NCBI GenBank assembly: GCA_964464145.1
Contig: CAYXFB010000004.1
Coordinates: forward strand, 1 to 64,000
Source of the DNA: UBA5399 sp964464145
Lineage (GTDB): Bacteria > Bacillota > Clostridia > Christensenellales > Christensenellaceae
Reading direction: 5' to 3'
Length of the DNA stretch: 64,000 nucleotides
Shown piece after piece: positions 51,762 through 60,304 of this stretch (position 1 is the stretch's first letter; every line of letters starts with the position of its first letter). The notes beneath the pieces were generated by a model. That model did no database searches and was not told the origin of the DNA. It saw nothing but the letters and a program-made list of their open reading frames with translations. A program made the position numbers and the translations under genes.

Positions 51762-53018
51762 TTAAAATTTTGCGCCTCCCTCCTCAACAATTGACTCCGC
51801 CGCCGATCCGCCCGCTAAATATCCCGTGGAAAAGGCTATTTGCAGGTTGAAGCCGCCCGTTAGTGCAGATACGTCCAGAATTTCGCCCGCGAAGTATAGC
51901 CCGGGCACAAGCCTGCTCTCCATGCTGCCCGGCACCACCTGCTTCACGTCCACTCCCCCCGCCGTCACGATGGCCTCCTCTATGGGCCGCGTGCCGCCTA
52001 TTTTTATGCCGAAATGCTTTAGGCCGTGCAGCAGACTGCGGCGGGTCTCCTTTGTTATGCGGTTTATTTCCAGTCTGCCGTCCACGCCCACCTCCTCCAG
52101 AAAGGGATTGATAAGCTTGGAAGGCAGCAGCTCGGGCATGTAGGTCTTGAGCTGTTTGTTTTGGTTGGCGGAAAAATCGCGCAGCAGCCGCGCCTCCAGC
52201 ACCTCCTCCGTAAGCGCAGGCTTTAGGTCTATTTCGCAGTGCAGGCTGTCCATATCCTTTTTGGCGTCTATATAGCAGCTAGCCGAGAGCACCACCGGGC
52301 CGGACAGCCCAAAGTGCGTGAAAAGCAGCTCTCCCTGCTCTGTGTATATGGCCTTTTCGTTTTGGTATAGCGTAAATTTGATATTTTTGAGCGTGAGCCC
52401 CTGCATGCGCGCGCATATGTTGTGCTGATCCTCCAGCGGGCAAAGCGCGGGCATGGGCTGCACAAGGCCGTGACCCAGCGCCTTCGCCCAGCCGTAGCCG
52501 TCGCCCGTGGAGCCGGTAAGCGGGTAGGAAAGCCCGCCCGTGGCTATTATGACGCGCGAAAAATTCTGCGTTTTGCCATTTATTGAAACGCCAAAAACGC
52601 CATTTTCCACCGCGATGCTTTCCACATTTGCCGAAAGCAGAGTTTTGACGCCCGCGTCGTCCAGCATTTTTTGCAGCGTGCGAATAACGTCGGAAGATTT
52701 ATCCGAAACGGGAAAAACGCGCCCGCCCCGCTCCGTCTTGGTCTTGAGGCCGTAGCGCTCCAAAAGCTCCAGCAGCTCGGCGCAGGAAAAGCCGTATATT
52801 GCGCTCATCAAAAACTTGGGATTGCGCACCACATTGCGAAAAAAATCCTGCGTGTCGCAGGCGTTTGTGATGTTGCAGCGTCCCTTGCCCGTTATGAAAA
52901 GTTTTTTGCCCAGCCTGTCATTTTTGTCCGCTAGGGTAACGTTTTCTCCGCGCGTGGCCGCCGCGTAGGCCGCCATTATGCCCGCCGCACCGCCGCCCAC
53001 AACCAATATATCATTCAT
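51762..53018 (-). CDS. HI0933-family NAD(P)/FAD-dependent oxidoreductase
   Basis: A 418-residue flavoprotein of the HI0933/YhiN family. The FAD-binding start DILVVGGGAAGIMAA, FITGKGRCNITNA, VIIATGGLSYPLTGSTGDGY and the C-terminal GLYFAGEILDVSALTGGFNLQIAFSTG signature are all present. The family's reaction is unknown. ATG 53018 overlaps the end of the upstream regulator gene by eight bases (ATGAATGA), which indicates coupling; the longer in-frame start would lie inside that gene. Confidence 0.92.
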   Translation of the reverse strand: MNDILVVGGGAAGIMAAYAAATRGENVTLADKNDRLGKKLFITGKGRCNITNACDTQDFFRNVVRNPKFLMSAIYGFSCAELLELLERYGLKTKTERGGRVFPVSDKSSDVIRTLQKMLDDAGVKTLLSANVESIAVENGVFGVSINGKTQNFSRVIIATGGLSYPLTGSTGDGYGWAKALGHGLVQPMPALCPLEDQHNICARMQGLTLKNIKFTLYQNEKAIYTEQGELLFTHFGLSGPVVLSASCYIDAKKDMDSLHCEIDLKPALTEEVLEARLLRDFSANQNKQLKTYMPELLPSKLINPFLEEVGVDGRLEINRITKETRRSLLHGLKHFGIKIGGTRPIEEAIVTAGGVDVKQVVPGSMESRLVPGLYFAGEILDVSALTGGFNLQIAFSTGYLAGGSAAESIVEEGGAKF

Positions 53019-53895
53019 TTCCGCTCGCCCCCGGCGCGGCAGCGTCCTGCGCGTATATCTCGTTCGCGCGCCACAGCTGTTCCAACTTTTCAAAGTTTGC
53101 CGTGAGCGTCTGCTTGTTTTTTAATCCCAGAAATATTATAAGCACGTTTATGATAGAAAGCGGCGCTACGAATGAATCCACAAAGGAATTGAGGTAGCTC
53201 TTGGCCGTGAGGCAGTATTGCGCCAGCCGCGCGGGCGGTGAAAATTCGCTGTCCGTTATGGCCACCATCTTGCAGCCCTTGTCATTCAGCGACTCCATTA
53301 TCTCTATGGTGCGCGCGGAATAGCGAGGAAAGCTTATGGTTATAACCACGTCTCGTTCGTCCGCGTTCAATATCTGGCTGAAAACGTCGCTCCCGTCAAA
53401 ACGTATGAGGCGCACGTTGTCCTTCATATAGCTCATGTAGTAGCGCAAAAACTCGGCCAGCGGGCCGCTTGAGCGGGTGCCAAGTATGTATATGTTGCGC
53501 GCCTCGTTTATGATATTCGCGATGGTCTCAAACTTTTGCGGGCTGTTGCGCTCCTTGGTTACGCGCAGGTTGTTTATGTCCGTCTTGAACGAAGCGTCTA
53601 TTATCTCCTGTGGGGAAAGCCCGTCCATAAGCGAAAGGCGCTGGATGGTGGTCATCTTGTTTTGGATCACGTCCTGCAGATCCTTTTGCAGCTTGGGGTA
53701 GCCGTCATAATCCAGAGCGTAGGCAAAGCGAACTATGGTGGATTCACTCACGCCCACTATCTCGCTTAACGCGGCGGCCGTCATAAAGGCTGCCTTATCG
53801 TAATTCTGCATTATATATCCGGCGATCTTCTTTTGCCCCTTGGATAGATTGTCGTATTCCATATTGAGGCGATCCAGCAAATTTCCCGTCCACAT
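53011..53895 (-). CDS. MurR/RpiR family transcriptional regulator (second copy)
   Basis: A 294-residue regulator with an RpiR-type helix-turn-helix (about 1-80; LSEIVGVSESTIVRFAYALDY) and a SIS domain (about 125-260; ILGTRSSGPLAEF). Phosphosugar binding is implied, but the target is unclear: its partner gene is a flavoprotein, not a sugar gene. ATG 53895 has GGGAGA nine bases upstream; ATG 53913 has none. A TATAAT lies on the minus strand at 53945-53940. Confidence 0.9.
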   Translation of the reverse strand: MWTGNLLDRLNMEYDNLSKGQKKIAGYIMQNYDKAAFMTAAALSEIVGVSESTIVRFAYALDYDGYPKLQKDLQDVIQNKMTTIQRLSLMDGLSPQEIIDASFKTDINNLRVTKERNSPQKFETIANIINEARNIYILGTRSSGPLAEFLRYYMSYMKDNVRLIRFDGSDVFSQILNADERDVVITISFPRYSARTIEIMESLNDKGCKMVAITDSEFSPPARLAQYCLTAKSYLNSFVDSFVAPLSIINVLIIFLGLKNKQTLTANFEKLEQLWRANEIYAQDAAAPGASGNE

Positions 53896-53954
53896 AAAAA
53901 ACCAGTCTCCCATATATCTGTATTGGTCTACCGGTTTATTATAGCACAGAGTGC

Positions 53955-54755
53955 TTAAAACTGCAATTTCAAATTATCAATCTTGCATTTTGCGTCGCCA
54001 AAGCAGCTCGAAGCGCAATTCCTCCAGGTGAGCGGCGTTACGGTTATGTAGCCCTCGCGCACCCAATAAACGTCTGTGAGATTCTCCTCGTTGTAGGTGG
54101 TGTCATTTCGATACCCGCGCATCTTGTATAGATCGCGCCCGAAAACGTCCGTTTCCTTTTCGTATTTGGTGTCGTATTCGTTTATGCCCTGCTCGCACAG
54201 CTTCACACCCTTTATGTAGCGCTTTTGTATGGCCGGAAAGTTTATGTTCAGCAAATATTCCTTCAATGTGGAAACATCCATGCCCTCCAGCATCTGCGCC
54301 ACAATATCCGCGCCCGCTTCAAAGTATGCGGGGAAATCCTGTCTGTTTTCACGCCCCTCCACCATCTGCGAAAGCGCAAGCGAGGGATAGCCGAGTATAA
54401 GCCCCTCCATTGCCGCGTTTGCCGTGCCCGAATAGGCAATGTTCGTGCCTATGTTGGAGCCAAGGTTTATGCCGGATATTATGAGATCCATTTTCTCTTC
54501 CAGCAGCGATGTTGCGCCCAGCAGCACGCAGTCCGCCGGAGTTCCCGTTACGCTGTATGCTGTTATTCCCTCGTATTCGGAATATTCCACCCGCTTCACC
54601 GCCAGTGGAGACATCAGCGTTATGGAATGCGCCGCGCCGCTGCGCTCAGTATCCGGCGCCACCACAAAGACATTGTGCGCCTTGCTGAGCCTGCGCGCCA
54701 ACAGTATTATGCCCGCAGAGTGTATGCCGTCGTCGTTAGTTATAAGTATATTCAT
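53955..54755 (-). CDS. surE: 5'/3'-nucleotidase SurE
   Basis: A 266-residue metal-dependent nucleoside monophosphatase. Metal-site motifs are the N-terminal ILITNDDGIHSAGI, the Ser in DTERSGAAHSIT, GTPADCVLLG and SGINLGSNIGTNIAYSGTANAAMEG. It follows the redox-sensing cluster but is separated from it by a terminator. Confidence 0.96.
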   Translation of the reverse strand: MNILITNDDGIHSAGIILLARRLSKAHNVFVVAPDTERSGAAHSITLMSPLAVKRVEYSEYEGITAYSVTGTPADCVLLGATSLLEEKMDLIISGINLGSNIGTNIAYSGTANAAMEGLILGYPSLALSQMVEGRENRQDFPAYFEAGADIVAQMLEGMDVSTLKEYLLNINFPAIQKRYIKGVKLCEQGINEYDTKYEKETDVFGRDLYKMRGYRNDTTYNEENLTDVYWVREGYITVTPLTWRNCASSCFGDAKCKIDNLKLQF

Positions 54756-54791
54756 TTGTTCCCCTCCCCTATCTGCCCCAATATATAAATC

Positions 54792-54820
54792 AAAAAAGCC
54801 GGTGTCACCGGCTTTTTTTT
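54792..54820. terminator. Bidirectional terminator after the redox-sensing cluster
   Basis: A6, GCCGG, TGTCA, CCGGC, T8. It lies eight bases past the stop of the GHKL ATPase gene on the minus strand. Confidence 0.9.
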
Positions 54821-54827
54821 GCTAAAA

Positions 54828-55379
54828 TCATATATCCGCATATTCCGGCCGGAAGATCTCGTCCAGATTTTCTTTCAGCCACACCGAAACGTCGGGCGTA
54901 TCAAGCGGCACATCATCGCCCAGCACCTGCCTCACCTCGCGCGTATCCAGCGTTTCGCGTTCGCCGTTATAGCTGAACGTAACCGCGAAATCTATCGACG
55001 GATTGCACACTATGAGCGTGTGCATGGTTCCGGCAAAATCCCCTATGGGCGGGCGATCCAGATGTGAAAGCGTGTAATCCGCCTGCAGCACCGTTCCCTC
55101 GCCCAGCTTGGAATCTATGAAAAAACTGCCTCCGGTCGCCTCTGCACCCGCCTTGAAAAGCGGTATCCCCAGCCCCACCCTGCGCGTCGTGCGCGTGGTG
55201 ACAAAGGGGCTTACAACGCCCTCCAGCATTTCCGCGTCCATACCCTTTCCGTTGTCACGAATAAGAACGGAAAGCCTGTCCTCGCCGATGGAAACCTCCA
55301 TGCTCACCTCTATGAGCGTGGCTTCCGCCGTGATGGAATTTTGGGCGATGTCCATTATGTGCAGAGATATTTCCTTCAT
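54828..55379 (-). CDS. GHKL-type ATP-binding protein (histidine kinase-like ATPase)
   Basis: A 183-residue protein in which residues 1-110 form a Bergerat ATP-binding fold. The N box is HIMDIAQNSITAEA, the G1 box IRDNGKGMD, and the G2-like segments are TRRVGLGIPLFKAGAEATGG and GEGT. There is no phospho-accepting His domain or sensor, so it may act as a stand-alone kinase or anti-sigma-like ATPase. The C-terminal 70 residues are not recognised. Last gene of the cluster, three bases after the NuoE-like gene. Confidence 0.82.
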   Translation of the reverse strand: MKEISLHIMDIAQNSITAEATLIEVSMEVSIGEDRLSVLIRDNGKGMDAEMLEGVVSPFVTTRTTRRVGLGIPLFKAGAEATGGSFFIDSKLGEGTVLQADYTLSHLDRPPIGDFAGTMHTLIVCNPSIDFAVTFSYNGERETLDTREVRQVLGDDVPLDTPDVSVWLKENLDEIFRPEYADI

Positions 55380-55382
55380 GTT

Positions 55383-55865
55383 TTATGACTGCTTATATTT
55401 AGCAAGTATGTCGGGTATATCGTCCGGCACCAGCCTGCCGTATACCTGATCGTCTATCATTATAACGGGAGCAAGGCCGCAGCAGCCCAGGCAGCGCGTG
55501 GCCTCCAGCGTGAATATCTGATCGGGCGTGGTGAAGCCAGGGCTCACCTGCAGCTCGTCCGCCAGCGCGTTCAGTATACCTTCAGATTTTTTAACGTAGC
55601 AGGCCGTTCCCATGCATACGCCAATTATATGCTGTCCCTTGGGCTCCAGCGCAAACTGCGAATAGAATGTGGCCACGCCGTATACGTCCGTCATGGGCAC
55701 GCCCAATTTGTCGGCTATAAATTCCTGCGTATCAAATGAAAGTGAGCCGAATATCTCCTGCGCCTTCTGCATCACCGGCATCAGAGGGCCGGGTTTTTGC
55801 TTCATATCCGCTATGAAAGCGCCCAGTTCATCGAATTTTACCTGCATTTCCTGTTCGTTCGCCAT
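55383..55865 (-). CDS. NuoE/HydC-like thioredoxin-fold [2Fe-2S] subunit
   Basis: A 160-residue relative of the 24-kDa subunit of complex I and the small subunit of NADH-linked hydrogenases. The four [2Fe-2S] ligands are CMGTAC and CLGCC. Such subunits normally pair with NuoF- and HydA-like proteins, which are absent nearby, so it may serve the sensory hydrogenase or subunits encoded elsewhere. GGAGG ten bases upstream selects ATG 55865 over ATG 55883. A 129-base gap separates it from the PHP gene. Confidence 0.9.
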   Translation of the reverse strand: MANEQEMQVKFDELGAFIADMKQKPGPLMPVMQKAQEIFGSLSFDTQEFIADKLGVPMTDVYGVATFYSQFALEPKGQHIIGVCMGTACYVKKSEGILNALADELQVSPGFTTPDQIFTLEATRCLGCCGLAPVIMIDDQVYGRLVPDDIPDILAKYKQS

Positions 55866-55994
55866 GTTACGTAAAGCCTCCATATATATCTATTTTATTG
55901 ACCTTGTCTATTTTATCACATAAAGCGTAAAAAATCATCACTATTTTTGCGGTGGCGGGTTAAAAAACACCGCCGTAAGCTCTTTATTTAAAAT

Positions 55995-56693
55995 TCACGC
56001 GCCCGCCCTGCCAAGCGCCGCAAGCACGCCCGCTCTGCCGCCCTCGGCCAGCTCCAGAAAGTTTTCGCGCTCGGATATCTGATCCAGCATGTGCGCGTCG
56101 GAATCGTGTATTATTAGAGAATCCGGTTTTTCCACCGGCTCTCCCCCGCGCCACACCTCTATGGCGGGAAACTCTATGTGCGGCGGAAAAAAACCCAAAT
56201 TGGCCAGCAGCGCGTTGGCCTCCTTGTTCACATGCGCGGGCACATAAATGCCGCCGTGCTCTTTTATGAGCGCGCAGCAATCGTCGAAGCTGTAGCTTGT
56301 GGCGGATATGAGCAGCTTTTCCTTCTCTCCCGTCACCTCGTCGTTTTCGTTCATTATATATTGGTTGCCGAAATAATCCGGCTTGTTTTTTATGTTGGGC
56401 AGCGCCGCGTAAACTATCTCGCCGAATTCGTAGGCCGCCTGCGCGTCACTAAAGAGCGCCAGCACGTGCACCTCCTCGGCCGTGGTAACCTCCACGCCCG
56501 GAATGAAGGATATCCCTACGCCGCGCGCCACCTTGGCTATGGCGGGCGCGTTGGACGCGTTGTTGTGGTCGCACACGGCAATAACGTCCAGCCCCTTTAT
56601 GGCGGACATATTCACTATATTGTTGGGCGTCATATCCTCCTCCGCGCAGGGTGACAGCACGGAATGTATATGCAGGTCATAGTAAACCTTCAT
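55995..56693 (-). CDS. PHP-domain metal-dependent phosphoesterase
   Basis: A 232-residue PHP-fold protein. Metal ligands are visible in DLHIHSVLSPC, VCDHNNASN, IPGVEVTT, YVPAHVNK and IHDSDAHMLDQI. The substrate is unknown; PHP enzymes cleave phosphoesters such as nucleotides or histidinol phosphate. Conserved association with sensory hydrogenase genes suggests a signalling or repair role. ATG 56693 follows the DRTGG-like gene by five bases. Confidence 0.87.
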   Translation of the reverse strand: MKVYYDLHIHSVLSPCAEEDMTPNNIVNMSAIKGLDVIAVCDHNNASNAPAIAKVARGVGISFIPGVEVTTAEEVHVLALFSDAQAAYEFGEIVYAALPNIKNKPDYFGNQYIMNENDEVTGEKEKLLISATSYSFDDCCALIKEHGGIYVPAHVNKEANALLANLGFFPPHIEFPAIEVWRGGEPVEKPDSLIIHDSDAHMLDQISERENFLELAEGGRAGVLAALGRAGA

Positions 56694-56698
56694 GCTTA

Positions 56699-57043
56699 CT
56701 ATTCGCCCTCTATCCCCAGCGCGTGCATTTCGCAGCACAGCTTATAGGCGGTCTTGGAGGATGAGAACATTATCATGCCCTCCTCGTTAGCCTTCTCCAG
56801 CGTGGGCGCGGGCACCTCTATATCCTCGGGTATTATTATGCAGGCAAAATCGTGCAGGCAGGCCACGGCCACCACGTTTAGGTGGGTCTGCACGGTTATC
56901 CACGCCATGTCCGCCTCGCCGCGAGCCATTACCCAGCTCAGTAGATCGCACACGCATCCGTCCGTTATTGCGCCGTCCATATTTTCCACGGCCGTGAGCT
57001 GCTTGAGCTCCAGCTTTGCCATGAGTTCCTTTACAGTTACCAT
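56699..57043 (-). CDS. DRTGG-like domain protein (second)
   Basis: A 114-residue protein resembling stand-alone DRTGG domains. It begins VTVKELMAKLELKQL, has a central GCVCDLLSWVMARGEADMAWITVQTHLNVVAVA and ends with small beta-alpha elements. Cysteines at GCVCD and LCCEM are notable. The function of these domains is unknown. It lies four bases downstream of the hydrogenase-like gene, and a second similar protein opens the operon. Confidence 0.75.
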   Translation of the reverse strand: MVTVKELMAKLELKQLTAVENMDGAITDGCVCDLLSWVMARGEADMAWITVQTHLNVVAVACLHDFACIIIPEDIEVPAPTLEKANEEGMIMFSSSKTAYKLCCEMHALGIEGE

Positions 57044-57047
57044 AAAT

Positions 57048-58361
57048 CTATCCTTTCTCTATTTCGGTATCCTTGCTCTTGCTGGCAAGATCAACCATTT
57101 CCTCCGCCAAAAAGCGTACCTTTTCCTTCAATATGAATATGCAGTCCATCTCGCTTGCGTGGCCGCGCACGATATCCTCGGCCAGCGCGCGGCAGCTTGG
57201 CGCGCCGCAGCTTCCGCAATCCATACCCGGCAGCTTTTGCACCAGCTCTTCTATCTGAGCCACCTTTTGCATGGCCACCGTCATATTATCGTCTAGCTTC
57301 ATAACGTCCAGCGGCTCTATTGGCATGGTCAGATCCGCGCTGCCGTCTCGTGCGTAGGCCTGCGTCTTCTCCAGCTCTTCAAAATCGTCGCCCAGTGTGT
57401 CACAGATGCGCTTTATTCGCGCCTGCGCAACGAAGGAGCTCTCGAACACCAGCGGGCCGCCCACGCAGCCGCCCGTGCAGGCCAGACCCTCGAAGAAATC
57501 TATATCCGAAAGCTTGTTGTTTTCTATGTCCTCAAGCGCCTTTAGCACGTTTGCTATGCCGTCCACCGCCAGCGAATTTGGTCTGCCCACGGCGTGCGCC
57601 TCGCCGCCGCTGTTCGCCCAGCCCACGCCCGTGGCGCCCGCGCGCTCCTTGTCGAAAGGCTTCATCTCGCCCTTTAGCTGACCCGCCAGCAGCCCGTACA
57701 CCTCCAGCATGGATATAGCGCCGTCCACGCTGCTCTTTTTCTTGGCGAGGGGCGATTTTACGCTGGTCATCTTGGCCGGGCAGGGCGTTATGAAATACGC
57801 GCCTATCTCCGATATATCCACATTGTTTTTGGCAGCGAACTCCTGCTTTGCTATCTTGGCCGCCACCTCCATGGGCGCGTCCACATCCACTATGTTCTCC
57901 AAAAGATCGGGGAAGCGCACCTGTATTAGCCGCAGCACGGCCGGGCAGGCCGAGGAAATCAGCGGTTTTATATCGGCTTTGCCCAAGCGCTCCGCTATTG
58001 CGGCCGAGCAGATCTCCGCTCCGCGCGCCACCTCAAAAACATCGTCGAAGCCCATCATTTTGAGGCCGGAAAGCAGCTTTTCCACGTTCCCGAGCGCCTT
58101 GAACTGCCCGTACAGCGCGGGCGGCGGCAGCGCTATTTTATATTTGAACTCGTTTATGCTGGAAAGCGAGTCGGTGACCGCGCTCTTGGCGTGGTACGGA
58201 CACACTCTTATGCACTCTCCGCAGTCTATGCAGCGCTCCGCAAGTATTTTGGCCTTGCCGTTTTGCACGCGTATGGCCTCTGTGGGGCAACGCTTTATGC
58301 AATTTGTACATCCGGAGCACTTTTCCTTGTTGAGCGTTACGGAGTGAAAATACTTTTTCAT
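57048..58361 (-). CDS. Sensory-type [FeFe]-hydrogenase homologue
   Basis: A 437-residue protein. Two [4Fe-4S] ferredoxin motifs (C15/18/21/25 and C44/47/50/54) precede a hydrogenase large-subunit domain and a C-terminal [4Fe-4S] domain (CGSCGAPSC). All four H-cluster cysteines are kept: C139, C194, C295 and C299. The proton-transfer cysteine of catalytic enzymes (TSCCP) is Ala138 (SSACP), the L2 glutamate is Ser200 (PCPAKMTS), and Met of FMACP is Leu293. These changes match HydS-type putative sensory hydrogenases rather than bulk hydrogen producers. Neighbouring GHKL ATPases fit a signalling role. HydE at 41 kb could mature it. Confidence 0.88.
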   Translation of the reverse strand: MKKYFHSVTLNKEKCSGCTNCIKRCPTEAIRVQNGKAKILAERCIDCGECIRVCPYHAKSAVTDSLSSINEFKYKIALPPPALYGQFKALGNVEKLLSGLKMMGFDDVFEVARGAEICSAAIAERLGKADIKPLISSACPAVLRLIQVRFPDLLENIVDVDAPMEVAAKIAKQEFAAKNNVDISEIGAYFITPCPAKMTSVKSPLAKKKSSVDGAISMLEVYGLLAGQLKGEMKPFDKERAGATGVGWANSGGEAHAVGRPNSLAVDGIANVLKALEDIENNKLSDIDFFEGLACTGGCVGGPLVFESSFVAQARIKRICDTLGDDFEELEKTQAYARDGSADLTMPIEPLDVMKLDDNMTVAMQKVAQIEELVQKLPGMDCGSCGAPSCRALAEDIVRGHASEMDCIFILKEKVRFLAEEMVDLASKSKDTEIEKG

Positions 58362-58370
58362 TTCATGCCT

Positions 58371-58787
58371 CTAATTTATAGCGAAGGACATTTTTATAGT
58401 GGTGCCCTCGGGCGAGGAAACTATGCTCATGTCGTCGCTGTTTTTGTTTATGTTGGGCAAACCCATGCCCGCGCCAAAGCCCATCTCGCGGATATCCTGC
58501 GAGGCGGTGGAATAGCCCTCCTTCATCGCGAGGTCTATATCCGGTATGCCCGGCCCGGTGTCCTTGCACATTATGGTTATGTTGCTCTCGTCCATCTCTA
58601 TGGACATAACGCCGCCCAGGCTGTGTATTATCATATTTATTTCAGCCTCGTAGGAGGCTATGGCAATTTTTCTTATAAGCATGGGGTCTATGCCTATTTG
58701 CTTCAACTTGCGCTTTATTCTGGCGGAAGCTTCGCCGGCCGCGGCAAAATCGTCCTTCAGTACCTCATATTCACGGGTATACACCAT
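58371..58787 (-). CDS. RsbW-like ATP-binding protein (anti-sigma factor type)
   Basis: A 138-residue GHKL ATPase resembling serine-kinase anti-sigma factors. The N box lies in IAIASYEAEINMIIHS, the G1 box in CKDTGPGIPD and the G2 region in GFGAGMGLPNINKNSD. It sits between a DRTGG-like gene and the hydrogenase homologue, three and nine bases away, so it is a likely signalling output. No sigma factor or anti-anti-sigma gene is nearby. Confidence 0.85.
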   Translation of the reverse strand: MVYTREYEVLKDDFAAAGEASARIKRKLKQIGIDPMLIRKIAIASYEAEINMIIHSLGGVMSIEMDESNITIMCKDTGPGIPDIDLAMKEGYSTASQDIREMGFGAGMGLPNINKNSDDMSIVSSPEGTTIKMSFAIN

Positions 58788-58790
58788 ATT

Positions 58791-59144
58791 TCATTCACCC
58801 CGCATTCCGCCCTTTATGCCGTTTGTATACAGCATACCGCAGGCTGTGAACATGGGAAGCTCCGTTGTCATGAGCACCATGTCCATCTCCTTTGCCATGT
58901 CTATAATATCGTCTGCGGGCACCTTGCCGCGCACGAACATTATATATTGTATATCCAGCATTTCGGCCGTCCTCAGTACGTGGTTGTTCACCAGCCCGGT
59001 CAGCAGTATGGCGTCATGCTTTGTGAAGGCCAGCACGTCGCTCATCATATCCGAACCGCAAGCGCAGTATATCTCGTTGTCCGGCAGCTCCTCGCCGCAC
59101 AGCACGCGCGCGCCCAAAAGCTCTAGTAATTCAGCTCTTTTCAA
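58791..59144 (-). CDS. DRTGG-like domain protein (first)
   Basis: A 117-residue protein of the DRTGG type, with LKRAELLELLGARVLCGEE, the CACGSDMMSDVLAF cysteine-containing turn and ILLTGLVNNHVLRTAEMLDI. GGGAGGG at about 59151-59157 points to a TTG start at 59144; an earlier TTG at 59174 lies upstream of that ribosome site. First gene of the redox-sensing operon, 107 bases after the dCMP deaminase gene. Confidence 0.8.
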   Translation of the reverse strand: MKRAELLELLGARVLCGEELPDNEIYCACGSDMMSDVLAFTKHDAILLTGLVNNHVLRTAEMLDIQYIMFVRGKVPADDIIDMAKEMDMVLMTTELPMFTACGMLYTNGIKGGMRGE

Positions 59145-59251
59145 AAATTTACCCTCCCGTTGTTTAATGACCAATCCTACAAAAAAGTTCTTGCCGCTTC
59201 CCGCACCTTGGGCAAAGAGAAGCAGCGGATATTCTATATATAAAGTAACAT

Positions 59252-59710
59252 TTATTTCGCTTCGGGTGAAAACTGGCAGATATCCATTGAAACATCGGCA
59301 AATATCTGCTTGGCAAAATCGTCCGGATACGGGTTTAGGTATACCACCCGCTTTATGCCCGCGTTCACTATCATTTTAGCGCAGATAGAGCAGGGCTGAT
59401 GCGTGCAGTATATTGTGGCCCCGTCTATGGAAATGCCCAGCTTGGCGGCCTGTATTATGGCGTTTTGCTCTGCGTGTATGGCATAGCATAGCTCCGCCCG
59501 CTCGCCGGAGGGTATGCCCATATTGTTTCGTATGCACTCTCCGCGTTCCTTGCAGCTGTTCATGCCGGAGGGCGCGCCGTTGTAGCCGGTGGTGAGTATG
59601 CGCTTGTTATGCACTATTAGCGCGCCTATATTTCTGTTTGGCTTGTAGCAGCTTGACCACTTTGCTATTTCGCAGGCAAGATCCATAAACCTTTTATCCC
59701 ATTTGTCCAT
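59252..59710 (-). CDS. dCMP deaminase (ComEB type)
   Basis: A 152-residue zinc-dependent deaminase supplying dUMP for thymidylate synthesis. Zinc ligands are the His of AIHAEQNAI and the cysteines of QPCSIC; an additional NSCKERGECIRN segment is typical of the family. ATG 59710 follows GAGAGG; a longer start at 59758 was rejected. Confidence 0.93.
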   Translation of the reverse strand: MDKWDKRFMDLACEIAKWSSCYKPNRNIGALIVHNKRILTTGYNGAPSGMNSCKERGECIRNNMGIPSGERAELCYAIHAEQNAIIQAAKLGISIDGATIYCTHQPCSICAKMIVNAGIKRVVYLNPYPDDFAKQIFADVSMDICQFSPEAK

Positions 59711-59900
59711 ACGCGTTCCTCTCTGTGATGCTTTTATTTTGAATTTGAATGAATACAATTATTTATATTTTACTATTTTTACGAAAGCATTTGCAAAGTG
59801 AAATATGCAGTATACGGAAGCATTTCGCAGTAAAAACGATATATAAATATATAAACTGCAATAATCCCAAATTTCAAATATTTTTAGCAACTTGTTTTAG

Positions 59901-59929
59901 TTGATTTATTGCCGCTATGCATATATTAT
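59901..59929 (+). promoter_or_regulatory. groES-groEL promoter
   Basis: -35 TTGATT (59901-59906), 17-base spacer, -10 TATTAT (59924-59929), just upstream of the CIRCE operator. The rest of the 289-base gap to the dCMP deaminase gene is AT-rich and shows nothing else. Confidence 0.7.
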
Positions 59930-59941
59930 AGTAACAGAATA

Positions 59942-59968
59942 TTAGCACTCAAGTTCTGTGAGTGCTAA
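59942..59968. promoter_or_regulatory. CIRCE operator (HrcA binding site)
   Basis: TTAGCACTC, nine bases, GAGTGCTAA is a perfect match to the CIRCE consensus. It overlaps the predicted transcription start of groES, so HrcA repression and heat induction are expected. Confidence 0.98.
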
Positions 59969-59999
59969 CAAATATAAAAATTATTTTAGGAGGCATAGT

Positions 60000-60284
60000 A
60001 TGACAATAAAACCTTTAGGCGACAGAGTCGTAATTAAATCTGTTGAAGCTGAAGAAACCACAAAGAGCGGCATAGTTCTGCCGGGTACGGCAAAAGAAAA
60101 GCCCCAGATGGCAGAGGTTGTAGAGGTTGGCCCTGGCGGCATGGTTGACGGCAAGGAAGTTAAAATGGAAGTTTCAAAGGGCGACAAGGTTATATATTCC
60201 AAGTACGCCGGCACAGACGTAAAGCTGGACGGAAACGAATACGTTATAGTTCGTCAGTCAGACATTCTCGCGGTAGTTAAATAA
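60000..60284 (+). CDS. groES: Co-chaperonin GroES
   Basis: A 94-residue heptameric lid of the GroEL chamber. It starts MTIKPLGDRVVIK, has the mobile loop AEETTKSGIVLPGTAKEKPQ and ends VIVRQSDILAVVK. AGGAGG precedes ATG 60000; an upstream GTG at 59958 lies within CIRCE and was rejected. Twenty bases separate it from groEL, again with AGGAGG. Confidence 0.98.
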   Translation: MTIKPLGDRVVIKSVEAEETTKSGIVLPGTAKEKPQMAEVVEVGPGGMVDGKEVKMEVSKGDKVIYSKYAGTDVKLDGNEYVIVRQSDILAVVK

Positions 60285-60304
60285 TATAGGAGGAAACAAA
60301 CAAT

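Noticed and set aside
55890..55990. GCGGTG...CACCGC hairpin between the PHP and NuoE-like genes as a terminator
   Set aside because: On the minus strand it is followed by A residues rather than T, so termination is not supported.
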